From the NCBI GenBank assembly GCA_005217565.1, contig SJCO01000002.1, positions 575,213-639,212 of the forward strand: DNA of 64,000 nucleotides, written 5' to 3'. Positions 63,101 to 64,000 of the stretch are shown here, in pieces; positions within the stretch are counted from its first letter, which is position 1; every line of letters starts with the position of its first letter. Source of the DNA: Puteibacter caeruleilacunae. Its GTDB lineage: Bacteria; Bacteroidota; Bacteroidia; Bacteroidales; Prolixibacteraceae. The notes beneath the pieces were generated by a model that saw only the letters and a list, made by a program, of their open reading frames with translations, did no database searches and had not been told where the DNA came from. A program made the position numbers and the translations under genes.

Positions 63101-64000
63101 AGATGCAATAAACTCAAGATCCTCTAAAGGAGAACAATTATCGTTAAGATCTCCAACTAATTCAATAGCTGTAATAGAAGTCACTCCCTGTTCATCCAGT
63201 TCTATAGTAATGTCCTTACAGCTGATGAATGGATCAGTGTTATCCTGCACTGTAACTGTAGCTGTACAAGTTGAACTGTTACCATTAGCATCTGTTACGG
63301 TCAAGATCACTGTGTTTGGACCTACATCTGTACAATCAAATGTGGTTATATCTGTATCAAACGTCAATCCGCCACAAGCATCTGTTGAACCATCATTTAC
63401 TGCGTCTTCTGAAATATTTACATTACCTAATGCATCCAACTGTACGGTGATGTCTTTACAGTTAGCAACTGGATCTTCATTATCGACTACCACCACTGTA
63501 AAAGTACACTCATCAGTCAAGCCAACATCATCAGTTGCTAAAACTTTCACATCTGTTGATCCGAGTGGAAAAGTATATGGGAAGGTTATTGGACTTCCAT
63601 CAACTGAATAATTTAGTGTAACTTCATTATCGCAATTATCTATTCCTGTAGCTACAAAAGTTCCCGTATAACTACACACTCCCGCATCAGTACTATAGTT
63701 AGCTGCGATTTCAGGACATGTAATTTCTGGTGCTTCTGCATCGCCGTTTACTGTTACGGTAAATGAACAGGTCTGTACATTACCCGCAGCATCAGTTGCC
63801 GTCCAGCTTATGACTGTTGTACCCTCTGGGAACAGATCGCCACTGTTCAAGCCTGTCACATCACTTCTTACTGGTGTGATGGCTCCGTCACAGTTATCAT
63901 TTGCTGTTGGATCGGTCCATGTGATCGTTGCACCACACTTGCCGGCATCCATTACAACATTCAACTGGTCATTTGGACAGCCACTAAAGACAGGCTTCTC
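60158..64000 (-). CDS. Giant T9SS type-B adhesin, truncated at window edge
   Basis: The reading frame stays open past 64000, so the true start is outside the window. From the right edge inwards: HYR-type repeats (64000 to about 62760), two cadherin-like/beta-sandwich repeats (about 62760-62215; GTITVDSEGNVTYIGEQGYMG), then TSP3-like calcium-binding repeats (about 62210-60465; DTDGDGVPDSLDNDSDNDG). The type-B gliding-motility sorting domain follows at 60158-60460 (PNGFSPNDDGINEIW...VYNRWGVKVYEK). The C-terminus targets it through the type IX secretion system. Function is probably adhesion or gliding. It is followed by PorP/SprF and OmpA genes. Confidence 0.92.
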   Translation of the reverse strand, partial: EKPVFSGCPNDQLNVVMDAGKCGATITWTDPTANDNCDGAITPVRSDVTGLNSGDLFPEGTTVISWTATDAAGNVQTCSFTVTVNGDAEAPEITCPEIAANYSTDAGVCSYTGTFVATGIDNCDNEVTLNYSVDGSPITFPYTFPLGSTDVKVLATDDVGLTDECTFTVVVVDNEDPVANCKDITVQLDALGNVNISEDAVNDGSTDACGGLTFDTDITTFDCTDVGPNTVILTVTDANGNSSTCTATVTVQDNTDPFISCKDITIELDEQGVTSITAIELVGDLNDNCSPLEDLEFIASKTDFNCDDVGQNTVVLTVIDGSGNSTSCDAIVTVQDNIDPTITCPENIVVYADQETCTAEGVELGAPETDDNCGVDGVENDAPEIFPLGVTVVTWTVTDLSGNIATCEQEVDVQAYPVAVDDYQFIDEPVAIIMPLENDLDCDDNIDPTSLVTFNGPTHGTITVDSEGNVTYIGEQGYMGPDQFEYIICDTDGLCDTATVVLDVDLNEPPVAVDDYYENLIDGVLTGNVMDNDYDPDGDPIVATLLEEPSHGTATIAPDGTLVYTPGEGFLGIDELEYYICDNGNPVMCDTAVVVINMLEDTDGDLIPDRDDIDDDDDGIVDVLEGDRAIDTDGDGVPDSLDNDSDNDGIMDVVEAQETDDYVAVEEPDTDGDGLADVFDPDQGGKEIIPVDSDGDGVPDYRDIDSDDDGITDLTEANDTDHDGISDIQLSGVDVDQDGVDDEFDTVLNHQSPDNPEGSNSAVQNSDSDMVPDYRDIDSDNDGIVDNIEGQTEADYIPPTGSDTDGDGWDDAYDPDVGGTAFIPTDTDGDEYIDAIDDDTDDDLVPDYIEGSDADMNGMADVIPLGTDSDKDGLDDAYDTVDGSDQPGNELGSNAPLQNTDGDPDRDWRDIDDDEDELLTATDEDINGDGDPTNDDIDEDGHPNYLDADDNRPCAVDIDGDGIINCDDIDDDNDGIIDVNEGFVSEGEVGRDSDGDGYPDYRDIDADGDGIVDIIEAQTTDGYIPPTGNDSDGDGLDDAYDPEDSSGLTPVDTDSDSTPDYLDLDTDDDNVPDSTEGHDADHSATPDTTPTGNDSDGDGLDDAYDTVSDILDPANPEGSNAPLQDTDNDGEPDWRDVDDDGDGKPTGTLEDGDEDGDPTNDDCDEDGIPNYLDDDDDCELIIPNGFSPNDDGINEIWIIRGLTKYPEARVEVYNRWGVKVYEKVGYANTDRWGMPDAYWDGRSDHKMTIGNGKLPAGTYFYILFLEPGLKPHKGFVFINR
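60465..62210. repeat. Degenerate coding repeats (TSP3 calcium-binding)
   Basis: This 1.7-kb segment encodes many degenerate copies of the DxDxDGxxDxxD motif, grouped in larger units that each end in a phrase like GLDDAYDP or DYRDIDSDNDG. The plus-strand sequence is accordingly rich in repeated ATCATCATC and CCATCTCCATC words, and it creates spurious long ORFs in other frames. Confidence 0.85.

Overview
This window comes from a member of the Bacteroidota, probably a marine or sediment member of class Bacteroidia. The evidence is two SusC/SusD pairs, a one-protein hybrid two-component regulator, a type IX secretion type-B adhesin with PorP/SprF and OmpA partners, lipoproteins of Bacteroidota type, and promoter boxes of the TAnnTTTG type without Shine-Dalgarno sequences. 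An order-level guess of Marinilabiliales is inference only. No insertion sequence, phage or CRISPR array was seen.

Positions 1-15000 are mostly housekeeping. A small acidic DUF2795 protein is followed by a minus-strand run: guaB, a PPIase-type lipoprotein, a SurA-like chaperone, a MoxR ATPase and an OstA/LptA-like protein. Together these look like an outer-membrane biogenesis block. recQ is divergent from guaB. Then come an AMMECR1 protein coupled to Xaa-Pro aminopeptidase, a cytidylate-kinase-like protein, a divergent uracil-DNA glycosylase and a membrane sensor kinase.

Positions 15100-29000 hold a GNAT acetyltransferase, a 1-kb non-coding stretch rich in hairpins, tryptophanase (indole production) with a possible leader ORF, an SLC12-like transporter, a second orphan kinase, tRNA-Ser and tRNA-Trp each with its own terminator, an orphan LutA-like protein, an MsbA-like ABC exporter, purB, an NfeD-type membrane protease, a GroES-like protein and an alpha/beta hydrolase.

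Positions 29000-54500 are the accessory core. A sulfatase and a 1317-residue secreted protein diverge from a shared 611-bp region. The large protein joins a hydrazine-synthase-alpha-like propeller, two CxxCH haem sites and a C-terminal FGE-like domain. Next is an HTCS regulator, then a 15-kb minus-strand operon: FAS1 x4 lipoprotein, SusC, SusD, two FAS1 lipoproteins with C-terminal beta-sandwich modules, SusC and SusD. The locus is PUL-like but encodes no recognisable glycoside hydrolase or polysaccharide lyase. I infer a surface capture and import system for a sulfated or proteoglycan-like ligand, possibly linked to a periplasmic redox protein. This is the best candidate here for an undescribed system.

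Positions 55100-64000 hold htpG, then a T9SS/gliding-type trio on the minus strand: a giant HYR/cadherin/TSP3 adhesin that runs off the right edge, PorP/SprF, and an OmpA-family protein.
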